Positions 7,322 to 15,128 of a stretch of 32,188 nucleotides of DNA are shown here, piece by piece (positions within the stretch are counted from its first letter, which is position 1; the number at the start of each line of letters is the position of its first letter). The position numbers were made by a program, and so were the translations under genes. The stretch is taken from positions 1-32,188 of the forward strand of contig JAICQE010000023.1 of assembly GCA_025938035.1 (NCBI GenBank), written 5' to 3'. The DNA is from Vicinamibacteria bacterium. GTDB taxonomy: Bacteria; Acidobacteriota; Vicinamibacteria; Vicinamibacterales; UBA2999. The notes under the pieces are model-generated. The model did not search any database. It was not told the DNA's origin and worked only from the letters and a program-made list of their open reading frames with translations.

Positions 7322-8920
7322 ATGCCCTCCTCCACGGCTCGGTCCTGTGCGACCGTTTCCGGCCGGCACATCGACGAGCTCTACACCGAAGAAAGCGTTT
7401 CCTCGCTCGACTACGCACGTGACCTCGCGGACCCGGGCCAGTTTCCATATACCCGCGGCATTCATCCCACCGGCTACCGCGGCAAGCTGTGGACGATGCG
7501 GCAGTTTGCGGGGTTCGGAACGCCGGAAGACACCAACGAGCGCTACAAGCAGCTGCTGAAGGCGGGCGGTACGGGACTCAGCGTCGCATTCGATCTGCCG
7601 ACGCTCATGGGGCGCGATCCGGATCACGATCTGTCGCGCGGGGAGGTTGGCAAATGTGGCGTCAACGTCACGTCGCTGGCCGACATGGAAATGCTTTTCG
7701 ACGGCATCGACCTCGGCACGATTACGACGTCGATGACGATCAATTCGCCGGCGTCGATGATCTTCGCCATGTATCTCGTCGTCGCCGAGCAGCAGGGCGC
7801 CGACTGGCGGACGCTGTCGGGGACGATCCAGAACGACATCCTCAAGGAGTTCATCGCCCAGAAGGAGTTCATCTATCCGCCGCGCGCGTCGATGCGCCTC
7901 ATCACCGATGTATTCGCCTTCTGTGCGGAGCGCGTGCCCAAATGGAACACGATCTCGGTGAGCGGCTATCACATCCGCGAAGCCGGCGCGACCGCCGCGC
8001 AGGAGCTCGCGTTCACGCTGCGCGACGGCATCGAGTATGTGCAGTACGGTGTCGACGCGGGACTGGACGTCGACGCGTTCGCGCCGCGGATCTCGTTCTT
8101 CTTCAACTCGCATAGCGATTTCTTCGAGGAAATCGCCAAGTTTCGCGCCGCGCGCCGCATCTGGGCGCGCGTCATGCGCGACCGCTTCGGTGCCCGGAGT
8201 CCGCGGTCCTGGCAGCTGCGCTTCCACGCGCAGACGGCCGGCGTTTCGTTGACGGCGCAGCAGCCGTACAACAACGTCGTACGCACGGCGCTGCAGGCCA
8301 TGGCGGCGGTCCTCGGCGGCACGCAGTCGCTGCATACCAACGCGCTCGACGAAGCGCTCGCGCTGCCGACGGCCGAGGCGGCCAGGCTGGCCCTCCGTAC
8401 GCAGCAGATCATCGCGCACGAAACCGGCGTCACGGACGTCGTGGACCCGTTCGGCGGGTCTTACTTCGTCGAGCGTTTGACGAGCGATCTCGAAGCAGAG
8501 GCACTCGAGTACTTCAGGACGATCGACGCCATGGGAGGCATGGTCGAGGCCATCGAGCGGGGCTTTCCACAGCGTGAGATTGCCGAGAGCGCCTACCGGT
8601 TCCAACAGGCGGTCGAGGCGCGCGAGCGGGTCATCGTCGGCGTGAACGAGTTCATCACCGAGGATGAACCGCCTGTCGGCATCCTCTACATCGACGAATC
8701 GGCCGGCGAGAAACAGCTCGCCAAGCTCGACGCGCTGCGAGGAAGGCGCAATAACGTGCAGGTCCGGCACGCGCTCGACCAGCTGCGCACCGGTGCAACG
8801 GGCACTGACAATACAATGCCCTTGTTGCTTGATGCGGTGCGCGCGTACGCCACAATCGGAGAGATGTGCGACGCGCTGAGAGACGTCTGGGGCGAATACG
8901 TCGAGGAGGCGGTGATCTGA
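7322..8920 (+). CDS. mcmA: Methylmalonyl-CoA mutase, large (catalytic) subunit
   Basis: 532 aa. It interconverts (R)-methylmalonyl-CoA and succinyl-CoA by adenosylcobalamin radical chemistry in propionate and branched-chain catabolism. Family signatures in order are [90 protein letters not shown] and [19 protein letters not shown]. Tyr52 and Arg192 (SMR) sit where I place the CoA-carboxylate-binding Tyr and Arg of the mutase, favouring methylmalonyl-CoA over isobutyryl-CoA, whose mutase has Phe and Gln. The B12 domain is not fused but encoded by the next gene, as in the split archaeal/Bacillus-type mutases. It heads an operon that runs to 15079. No MeaB/ArgK chaperone GTPase gene is nearby. 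Confidence 0.94.
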   Translation: MPSSTARSCATVSGRHIDELYTEESVSSLDYARDLADPGQFPYTRGIHPTGYRGKLWTMRQFAGFGTPEDTNERYKQLLKAGGTGLSVAFDLPTLMGRDPDHDLSRGEVGKCGVNVTSLADMEMLFDGIDLGTITTSMTINSPASMIFAMYLVVAEQQGADWRTLSGTIQNDILKEFIAQKEFIYPPRASMRLITDVFAFCAERVPKWNTISVSGYHIREAGATAAQELAFTLRDGIEYVQYGVDAGLDVDAFAPRISFFFNSHSDFFEEIAKFRAARRIWARVMRDRFGARSPRSWQLRFHAQTAGVSLTAQQPYNNVVRTALQAMAAVLGGTQSLHTNALDEALALPTAEAARLALRTQQIIAHETGVTDVVDPFGGSYFVERLTSDLEAEALEYFRTIDAMGGMVEAIERGFPQREIAESAYRFQQAVEARERVIVGVNEFITEDEPPVGILYIDESAGEKQLAKLDALRGRRNNVQVRHALDQLRTGATGTDNTMPLLLDAVRAYATIGEMCDALRDVWGEYVEEAVI

Positions 8921-9348
8921 TGCCGACGATCCGTGTCGTCATCGCCAAGCCCGGACTCGACGGCCACGATCGCGGTGCCAAGGTCATCGCCCGGGCGCTT
9001 CGCGATGCCGGCATGGAAGTCATTTACACGGGGCTGCGGCAGACGCCGGAGCAGATCGTGGCGGCGGCGCTGCAGGAGGACGCGGACGTGATCGGCCTGT
9101 CGATCCTGTCGGGCGCGCACATGCACATCTGTCCGCGGATCATGGAGCTCCTGCGCGAGCGGGGCATGGACGATGTCATGGTCGTGGTGGGCGGTATCAT
9201 TCCGGATGTCGACATTCCGAAGCTCAATGCCATCGGCATCACCGGGATCTTCCTGCCCGGCACGCCGATGCAGGCGGTTGTCGAGTTCATTACGCGGCAC
9301 GCGCGCGACCGCGCGGCGCTGTCGGAGAGCTCTGGAGCAAATCGGTGA
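8920..9348 (+). CDS. Methylmalonyl-CoA mutase small subunit, cobalamin-binding
   Basis: 142 aa. A free-standing B12-binding domain that supplies adenosylcobalamin to the large subunit. It has the base-off/His-on signature: DGHDRG with axial His16, SILSGAH around residue 66, and VVVGGIIPD followed by GIFLPGTP for the dimethylbenzimidazole pocket. The ATG overlaps the upstream TGA by one base (TGATG). An aggagg lies about 12 nt upstream, inside the large-subunit gene, so translational coupling is likely. Its size equals the family norm of about 135-145 aa. It overlaps the next gene by 4 bp. Confidence 0.94.
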   Translation: MPTIRVVIAKPGLDGHDRGAKVIARALRDAGMEVIYTGLRQTPEQIVAAALQEDADVIGLSILSGAHMHICPRIMELLRERGMDDVMVVVGGIIPDVDIPKLNAIGITGIFLPGTPMQAVVEFITRHARDRAALSESSGANR

Positions 9349-10085
9349 AGCGTAAGCTGCTGCTGGCCGACGACAGCGTGACGATCCAGCGCGTCGTCGA
9401 ACTGACGTTCTCGGGTGAGGACATCGACGTGGTGACCGTCAGCGACGGCGAGGAGGCGATCGCCCGCATGTCCGCCGACGCGCCGGATATCGTCCTGGCC
9501 GACATCGCGATGCCGAAGAAGAACGGCTACGAGGTTGCGGCGTTCGTGAAGGAGCACCCGACGCTGGCGAAGGTGCCCGTGCTGCTGCTGGCCGGCGCGT
9601 TCGAGCCGGTGGACGAGGAGCGCGCCAGGCGGGTGAAATGCGACGGCGTGCTGGTCAAGCCGTTCGAGACCCACGAAGTGATCGCCCGGGTCCGTGAGCT
9701 GATTGACGGGGAGCGCCGGCCGGCGGCGGCGCCGGCAGCCGCGGCGCGGCCGCCCATCCCGGACGCGGTGGAGACCGTGAAAACGGATCGATCCGAGGAA
9801 TCGCTCGACGAATACTTCGACCGGCTCGACGTGGCGTTCGCGACACGGGCGCAGACGCCGCCGCGGCCGTTTCCGCATCTGACGCCGCCGGCGCCGGCAC
9901 CGCTGGCACAGGACACACCGTCCCCCTTCACAACGCCCGAACCCGAGTTCGAGGCCGAGCCGCGAAACCCGATTGCCGACCTGTTCAGGCTGTTTCTGGA
10001 GGTCGAGCAGGGTGAGCGCGACGCCTCCTCGGTGAACATCCCCGAGGAGATCGGCCGGCTGCGGAGGAGAAATAGAATCGAGTGA
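9345..10085 (+). CDS. Receiver-domain (CheY-like) protein with Pro/Ala-rich C-terminal tail
   Basis: 246 aa, GTG start overlapping the upstream TGA (GTGA). Residues 1-118 form a receiver domain: acidic pair Asp9/Asp10 (LLADDS), phospho-acceptor Asp53 ([17 protein letters not shown]) and Lys105 (GVLVKPFE). The conserved Thr/Ser after strand 4 appears to be Ala83 (VLLLAGAF), so signal propagation may differ from the classical switch. Residues 119-205 are Pro/Ala-rich and probably disordered. A short conserved-looking helix follows at the C-terminus ([17 protein letters not shown]). There is no DNA-binding or enzymatic output domain. It presumably acts through protein contacts; its position between a mutase and ValRS gives no clear hint of the pathway. 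Confidence 0.85.
   Translation: MKRKLLLADDSVTIQRVVELTFSGEDIDVVTVSDGEEAIARMSADAPDIVLADIAMPKKNGYEVAAFVKEHPTLAKVPVLLLAGAFEPVDEERARRVKCDGVLVKPFETHEVIARVRELIDGERRPAAAPAAAARPPIPDAVETVKTDRSEESLDEYFDRLDVAFATRAQTPPRPFPHLTPPAPAPLAQDTPSPFTTPEPEFEAEPRNPIADLFRLFLEVEQGERDASSVNIPEEIGRLRRRNRIE
10073..10078 (+). promoter_or_regulatory. Possible internal -10-like hexamer before valS
   Basis: TAGAAT lies exactly six bases before ATG 10085, inside the 3' end of the receiver gene. A GGAGG at 10063-10067 is 17 nt from the ATG, rather far for a ribosome-binding site. The hexamer is also coding (Asn-Arg-Ile), so chance is a real possibility. Confidence 0.25.
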
Positions 10086-12688
10086 TGCCGGACACGGATC
10101 AGCCGATCTCCCTGCCAGAGAAGCCGGCGCTGGAGGGCCTCGAGGCGAAATGGAACGCGCGTTGGGAAGAGAACGGCACGTATAGATTCGACCGCAGCCG
10201 CACGCGGCTGGACGTCTATTCCGTGGATACGCCGCCGCCAACGGTGAGCGGCTCGCTGCACATCGGTCACGTCTTTTCCTTCACCCACACCGACATCGTC
10301 GCCCGCTTTCAGCGCATGCGGGGCAGGGAAGTGTTCTATCCGATGGGCTGGGATGACAACGGCCTGCCCACGGAGCGCCGCGTGCAGAACTACTACGGCG
10401 TCAGGTGCGATCCGTCGCTGCCGTACGATTCGTCGTTTCAGCCGCCGGAGAAGCCTCCCAAGCAGCCGATCTCCGTCTCGCGGCCGAACTTCATCGAGTT
10501 GTGCAATCGGCTGACGGTGGAAGATGAGAAGGTCTTCGAGCAGCTGTGGCGGTACCTGGGTCTGTCGGTGGACTGGACGCGCACCTACGCCACCATCGGC
10601 CGCGCGGCGCAGCGCGTGTCGCAGGCGTCGTTTCTGCGGCTGCTGAAGCGCGGAGCCGCCTACCAGCTCGAAGCGCCGACGCTCTGGGATATCGATTTCC
10701 GGACGGCGGTCGCGCAGGCCGAGCTCGAAGACCGCGAGCAGCCGGGCGCGTACCACCGGATTCGGTTCGAGATTGCAGGGGGGCCTGAAGGCGGACACTA
10801 CGCCGGCGACCGGTTCGTGGAGATCGAGACGACCAGGCCGGAGCTGATTCCTGCCTGCGTGGCGCTTGTGGCGCATCCGGACGACCATCGGTATCGCCCG
10901 TTGTTTGGCAGGGACGTCGTCACGCCGCTGTTTGGCGTGTCCGTGCCGGTCAAAGCGCATCCGCTTGCCGATCCGGAAAAGGGCAGCGGCATCGCCATGA
11001 TCTGCACGTTTGGCGACCTCACGGACGTGACCTGGTGGCGCGAACTGTCGCTGCCCGTTCGTGCGGTCCTTCAGCCCAATGGTGCGTTCCGTCACCTGAC
11101 CTGGGGTGGCGCCGGATGGGAGACGCGTGACGCCGCGGCGGCGCAGGGCGCCTACGACCAACTGGTGAATCTGTCAGCGGCGAAGGCGCGCGCAAAGGTC
11201 GTCGAACTGCTCCAGCAGTCGGGCGATCTCATCGGCGAACCGAAGCCGATCACCCATCCGGTGAAGTTCTACGAGAAGGGCGATCGCCCGCTCGAGATCA
11301 TCACCAGCCGACAGTGGTTCATCAAGACAATGGAGTTCCGGGACGCGCTGCTCGAACGAGGCCGCGAGCTGCAATGGCATCCGGAATATATGCGCCATCG
11401 CTATGACAACTGGGTGAACGGCCTGGCGGGCGACTGGTGCATCAGCCGGCAGCGGTTCTTCGGCGTGCCCTTCCCGGTGTGGTATCCGGTTACGGCCGAC
11501 GGAAACCGCGACTACGCCCACCCACTCGTGCCGGACGAGTCGCGTCTGCCGATCGACCCGTCGACCGACGTGCCGGATGGCTACACCGCGAGCCAGCGCG
11601 ACCAGCCGAACGGTTTTGCCGGCGATCCGGACGTGATGGATACGTGGGCAACGTCCTCGCTCACGCCGCAGGTCGCGGGCGGCTGGCTCGAGGATCCGGA
11701 CCTGTTCTCGCGCGTGTTCCCGATGGACCTGCGTCCGCAGGCGCACGACATCATCCGGACGTGGCTCTTCAGCACCGTGCTGCGTGCCGAGCTGGAACAT
11801 CAGCAGTTGCCGTGGGCACATGCCGCGATTTCAGGCTTCGTGGTCGATCCGGACCGGAAGAAGATGTCGAAGTCCAAGGGGAACGTCATCACGCCGATGG
11901 CGCTGCTCGAGGAGCACGGCTCGGACGGCGTGCGCTACTGGGCGGCCAACGGCCGGCCGGGCGCCGACACGACGTTCGATCCGGGACAGATGAAGGTCGG
12001 ACGGCGGCTGGCGACGAAGATCCTGAACGCGTCGCGCTTCGCGCTGCTGCAGACGGAGCCGAAAGGCGACGTCACGGCGCCGCTCGACAAGGCGATGCTG
12101 CTCAACCTCGCGCGCCTCGTGACCTTTGCGACGCGGAAGCTGGAGGAGTACGACTACACCAGCGCGCTGAGCGAAATCGAGAAATCGTTCTGGAACTTCT
12201 GCGACGACTACATCGAGCTGGTGAAGGCGCGCCGCTACGGCGATTTCGGCGCCGACTCGGCGAGCTCCGCCAACGGCGCGCTGCTGGTGGCGCTGGAAAC
12301 CTACCTTCGGCTCTTTGCGCCGTATCTTCCGTTCGTCACGGAGGAAGTGTGGTCCTGGTGGCGCAGCGGCAGCGTGCACCGTGCTCCCTGGCCGGCTGCC
12401 GGTGCGCTGGAGCAGATCGCCGGTGAAGGCGCAGAGGCACGGTTCTACGTCGATGCGCAGCTGGCCAACGGTGAGATCCGCCGTGAGAAATCGCTGCAGG
12501 GAATGAAAATCAAGACCCCGGTCAACGTCACGATCGCCGGCGACACCGACATGCTGAACAGCCTCAGGATGGTGCAGCTCGAGATCGGCTCGGCAAACAC
12601 CGCGACCATCGTGTTCCAGCAGGGCGAGGCGCTTCAGGTTTCCGTCCTGCCATCCGAGGAGCCCGGCGGTTCCGAATCGCATCCGTGA
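10085..12688 (+). CDS. valS: Valyl-tRNA synthetase
   Basis: 867 aa class I synthetase that charges tRNA-Val. The HIGH motif is HIGH at residues 59-62 (SGSLHIGHVFSFTHTD) and the second signature is KMSKS at 593-597 (DRKKMSKSKGNVITP). GWDDNGLPTERRVQNYYGVR is typical of the shorter ValRS type. The CP1 editing domain lies at about 190-350 and the anticodon-binding domain follows residue 650. The C-terminal coiled-coil arm of E. coli ValRS seems to be lacking; the protein ends soon after a short segment ANTATIVFQQGEALQVSV. The ATG overlaps the previous TGA (TGATG). A GTG two codon-lengths closer, at 10082, is an alternative. Its end overlaps nadC by 4 bp. Confidence 0.97.
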   Translation: MPDTDQPISLPEKPALEGLEAKWNARWEENGTYRFDRSRTRLDVYSVDTPPPTVSGSLHIGHVFSFTHTDIVARFQRMRGREVFYPMGWDDNGLPTERRVQNYYGVRCDPSLPYDSSFQPPEKPPKQPISVSRPNFIELCNRLTVEDEKVFEQLWRYLGLSVDWTRTYATIGRAAQRVSQASFLRLLKRGAAYQLEAPTLWDIDFRTAVAQAELEDREQPGAYHRIRFEIAGGPEGGHYAGDRFVEIETTRPELIPACVALVAHPDDHRYRPLFGRDVVTPLFGVSVPVKAHPLADPEKGSGIAMICTFGDLTDVTWWRELSLPVRAVLQPNGAFRHLTWGGAGWETRDAAAAQGAYDQLVNLSAAKARAKVVELLQQSGDLIGEPKPITHPVKFYEKGDRPLEIITSRQWFIKTMEFRDALLERGRELQWHPEYMRHRYDNWVNGLAGDWCISRQRFFGVPFPVWYPVTADGNRDYAHPLVPDESRLPIDPSTDVPDGYTASQRDQPNGFAGDPDVMDTWATSSLTPQVAGGWLEDPDLFSRVFPMDLRPQAHDIIRTWLFSTVLRAELEHQQLPWAHAAISGFVVDPDRKKMSKSKGNVITPMALLEEHGSDGVRYWAANGRPGADTTFDPGQMKVGRRLATKILNASRFALLQTEPKGDVTAPLDKAMLLNLARLVTFATRKLEEYDYTSALSEIEKSFWNFCDDYIELVKARRYGDFGADSASSANGALLVALETYLRLFAPYLPFVTEEVWSWWRSGSVHRAPWPAAGALEQIAGEGAEARFYVDAQLANGEIRREKSLQGMKIKTPVNVTIAGDTDMLNSLRMVQLEIGSANTATIVFQQGEALQVSVLPSEEPGGSESHP

Positions 12689-13539
12689 AGCGAGTCCCGT
12701 TCGAGCCGCTCGATCCCGGCGTCTATCGCGAGCTGGTTCGGCGCGCGCTGGCGGAGGACTTCGGGTGGGGCGATGTGACGACCGAAGGGGTCATCGACGC
12801 GCAGCAGAGGGCCCGCGCGGTGATCCTCGCCAAGTCCCCATGCGTCGTCGCCGGGCTGGAGATCGCCTCCGAGGCGTTCCGGCAGATGGATCCCGGCGTG
12901 GCGATCACCGTGCATCATGGCGATGGCTCGCGGTGCGAGCCGGGAACGATCGTCGCCGAGTATCAGGGGCACGCCTCGGGTCTGCTGACCGCCGAACGAA
13001 CGGCGCTCAACTTCCTGCAGCGGCTGTCCGGAACCGCGACGCTGACACGCCGTTTCGTCGACGCCGCCGCCGGACGCATCATCGTCCTCGACACGCGGAA
13101 GACGACGCCGCTCCTGCGCGCGCTCGAAAAGTACGCCGTCCGCGCCGGCGGAGGCGTCAATCACCGTTCGGGCCTGGACGACGGCATTCTGATCAAGGAC
13201 AACCACGTCCGGCTTGCCGGGGGCGTCGTGAATGCCGTGACCCGGATGCGGAAGAAGAACCGGGAGATGCCGACCGAAGTCGAAGCCCAATCGCTTCAGC
13301 AGGTGGACGACGCGCTGAACGCCGGGGCCGATATCGTCCTCCTCGACAACCTCTCCACGCCGGACATCATCGCAGCGGTCCACAAATGCCGCGGGCGCGC
13401 GAAGACCGAGATCTCCGGCGGCGTCACGCTGGAGCGCATGGCCGAGCTGGCGGCCACCGGGGCGGATTACGTGTCCATCGGTGCATTGACGCACTCGGCG
13501 CCGGCCGTCGATCTCAGCTTCGAGATCGAGCCGGTATAA
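12685..13539 (+). CDS. nadC: Nicotinate-nucleotide pyrophosphorylase (carboxylating)
   Basis: 284 aa, usual length. It converts quinolinate and PRPP to nicotinate mononucleotide, CO2 and pyrophosphate in de novo NAD synthesis. Recognisable signatures are EDFGWGDVTTEGV near the N-terminus, LTAERTALNFLQRLSGTAT, IIVLDTRKTTPLLRALEKYA, then VRAGGGVNHRSGLDDGILIK with KDNHVRLAGG, and the late barrel strands EVEAQSLQQ, VLLDNLS and EISGGVTLERMAELA. The Arg/Lys/His set of the active site is present in these stretches. The GTG start overlaps the valS stop (GTGA), so it is translated as part of the operon. nadA and nadB are not in the window. Confidence 0.97.
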   Translation: MKRVPFEPLDPGVYRELVRRALAEDFGWGDVTTEGVIDAQQRARAVILAKSPCVVAGLEIASEAFRQMDPGVAITVHHGDGSRCEPGTIVAEYQGHASGLLTAERTALNFLQRLSGTATLTRRFVDAAAGRIIVLDTRKTTPLLRALEKYAVRAGGGVNHRSGLDDGILIKDNHVRLAGGVVNAVTRMRKKNREMPTEVEAQSLQQVDDALNAGADIVLLDNLSTPDIIAAVHKCRGRAKTEISGGVTLERMAELAATGADYVSIGALTHSAPAVDLSFEIEPV

Positions 13540-13550
13540 CTTTCACCTGC

Positions 13551-14375
13551 ATGACGGCTCTGGGAAGTCCTCCGGCGCCCGTTCCGCTGCCGGGCGAGGT
13601 CGCTGCGGCTCTTGCCGCCGCCGGTCCCCGGCTGGGCCTCTTCGCCGATCGCATCCAGTGGTTCTCCGAGATCACGTCCACCAACGATGTGGTGACGACG
13701 CTGGCGGAGGCAGGAACCGCGGAAGGCGTCGTGGTGGCGGCGGACGCGCAGAACGCGGGACGCGGACGGTTCGGGCGCGACTGGGCATCGCCGCACGGGG
13801 CTGGCATCTACGCCAGCGTGCTGCTTCGGCCGCCGGCGGCCGCGCTGCGCCTCGTGACGATTGCCGCCGGTGTGGCGCTCGCCGATGGAGTCCGCGCGGC
13901 GACGGGATTGACCCTGCACCTGAAATGGCCGAACGACCTCGTCGCCGACGGCGGTCCGGCGGCGCGAAAAATCGCCGGCATTCTGGCGGAAGGCGGGGCC
14001 GCTCCCGACGGCCATTCATGGGTAGTTCTTGGATTCGGGATCAACGTGCTGACCGCCTCGCTGCCGCGCGAGGTCGGACGGCGCGCCTCGTCGCTCGAGC
14101 AGGAACTCGGCCGGCCCGTCGATCGCGGACTCGTGTTTGCCGAGTGCCTGGCCGCGCTCGCCGCGCGGTATCGGCAGTTGCAGGAAGGCGCAACGGGGCG
14201 CGTGGTCGCGGATTGGCGCGTGAACGCCGCCACCACGCTGGGCCGGCCAGTTGAATGGAACGACGGCGCCGACCGGCAGGGAGTCGCCGTGGACGTTGAC
14301 GAGCACGGATCCTTGATCGTTCGCAGCGATTCCGGAACCGTCAGGATCATCTCGGGGGAAGTGCGGTGGCTGTAA
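13551..14375 (+). CDS. birA: Biotin--[acetyl-CoA-carboxylase] ligase, catalytic-only type
   Basis: 274 aa from ATG 13551, 11 bp after nadC. It makes biotinyl-AMP and biotinylates carboxyl-carrier proteins. The biotin/AMP loop GRGRFGRDW is at residues 70-78 and KWPNDL begins at 126. ARKIAGIL, WVVLGFGINV and the C-terminal SH3-like piece (WNDGADRQGVAVDVDEHGSL) complete the fold. There is no N-terminal winged-helix repressor domain, so it should not regulate biotin genes directly. Biotinylation of propionyl-CoA carboxylase would supply methylmalonyl-CoA to the mutase at the head of the operon, but that carboxylase is not seen here, so the link is an inference. Confidence 0.95.
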   Translation: MTALGSPPAPVPLPGEVAAALAAAGPRLGLFADRIQWFSEITSTNDVVTTLAEAGTAEGVVVAADAQNAGRGRFGRDWASPHGAGIYASVLLRPPAAALRLVTIAAGVALADGVRAATGLTLHLKWPNDLVADGGPAARKIAGILAEGGAAPDGHSWVVLGFGINVLTASLPREVGRRASSLEQELGRPVDRGLVFAECLAALAARYRQLQEGATGRVVADWRVNAATTLGRPVEWNDGADRQGVAVDVDEHGSLIVRSDSGTVRIISGEVRWL

Positions 14376-15079
14376 CGGACATGGCGGAGTACTGCCGCCA
14401 GCTCGAAGATTATCTCTGCCGCAAGAACGACGGGCACCTGATCCGGATCGTCGGCCCCGCCTTCGAACAGGTCTGCGGGTGGGCGGACCGTGGCGTGCCG
14501 CTGAAAGTTGCGCAACGGGGGATCGACCGCTATTTCGAGCGCTACTACAGCAAGGGCCCGCGGCGGCGTCCGGTGCACATTCAGTCCTGCGAGGCGGACG
14601 TCTTCGACGTCTTCGACGAGTGGCGGCGCGCGGTCGGAGTACCGATCCGCGAACCCGATGTCGATGACCCCGACGCCGAGACCGATCTGTCGCGGCGGCA
14701 CGGATCGCTGCCGGCCCACCTCGATCGTGTGATCGCGCGACTGACGATGCTGCGCGGCGGAGAGGACCGCTCGCTGGATGACGTGCTCGATCGGCTGGTG
14801 CGCGAGCTGGATGCGGCCCGGGCTGGAGCCAGGGGACTGCGCGGTGAGACACGCGCGGCGTTTCTCGAGCGCCTGAGCGCGCTCGATGCCGACTTGATGG
14901 ATGCCGCGCGCGCGCGCAGCGGCGCGGAGCTGCTGCGCCAGATCGACGCCGAGGCAGACGAGGAGCTGACGCCGTTCCGCGAGCGGATGGCCCCGCCGGT
15001 CTTCGAACGATCCCGCCGGGCGGCGGCCGATCGGCTGCTTCGCGAGCGCCGTCGGATTCCGGTGATTAGCTTCATGTAG
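14366..15079 (+). CDS. Uncharacterised protein, helical, Arg/Asp-rich
   Basis: 237 aa, not recognised. GTG 14366 overlaps birA by 10 bp and has gggggaa as a ribosome-binding site about 7 nt upstream; an in-frame ATG follows at 14381. The N-terminal ~70 residues (YCRQLEDYLCRKNDGHLIRI, then GVPLKVAQRGIDRYFERYY) look like a compact helical domain. The middle contains a Cys/Asp stretch (QSCEADVFDVFDEWRRAVG) and a highly acidic linker. The C-terminal 120 residues are helix-forming and rich in Arg and Leu. There is no signal peptide or membrane segment. It is the last gene of the operon; position suggests a housekeeping or nucleic-acid-related role, but nothing specific is supported. Confidence 0.8.
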   Translation: MAVTDMAEYCRQLEDYLCRKNDGHLIRIVGPAFEQVCGWADRGVPLKVAQRGIDRYFERYYSKGPRRRPVHIQSCEADVFDVFDEWRRAVGVPIREPDVDDPDAETDLSRRHGSLPAHLDRVIARLTMLRGGEDRSLDDVLDRLVRELDAARAGARGLRGETRAAFLERLSALDADLMDAARARSGAELLRQIDAEADEELTPFRERMAPPVFERSRRAAADRLLRERRRIPVISFM

Positions 15080-15080
15080 T

Positions 15081-15098
15081 GTCCGCCTTCAGGCGGAC
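15081..15098 (+). terminator. Hairpin after the mcm-valS-nadC-birA operon
   Basis: Perfect stem GTCCGCC / GGCGGAC with a TTCA loop, starting one base after the TAG of the last operon gene. No T-tract follows, so it could be a factor-assisted terminator or an RNA-stabilising hairpin. A degenerate relative (gtccggcttcagggcgga) is at 22234-22251. Confidence 0.55.
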
Positions 15099-15128
15099 GT
15101 CGCAAGGCGCGCCCCACGATCGATCGAG

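Noticed and set aside
12765..13550. N-terminal extension of the biotin ligase frame back to 12765, which could suggest a fused 536-aa protein
   Set aside because: That part is out of frame with nadC and encodes Arg-rich shadow sequence; the biotin ligase starts at ATG 13551.
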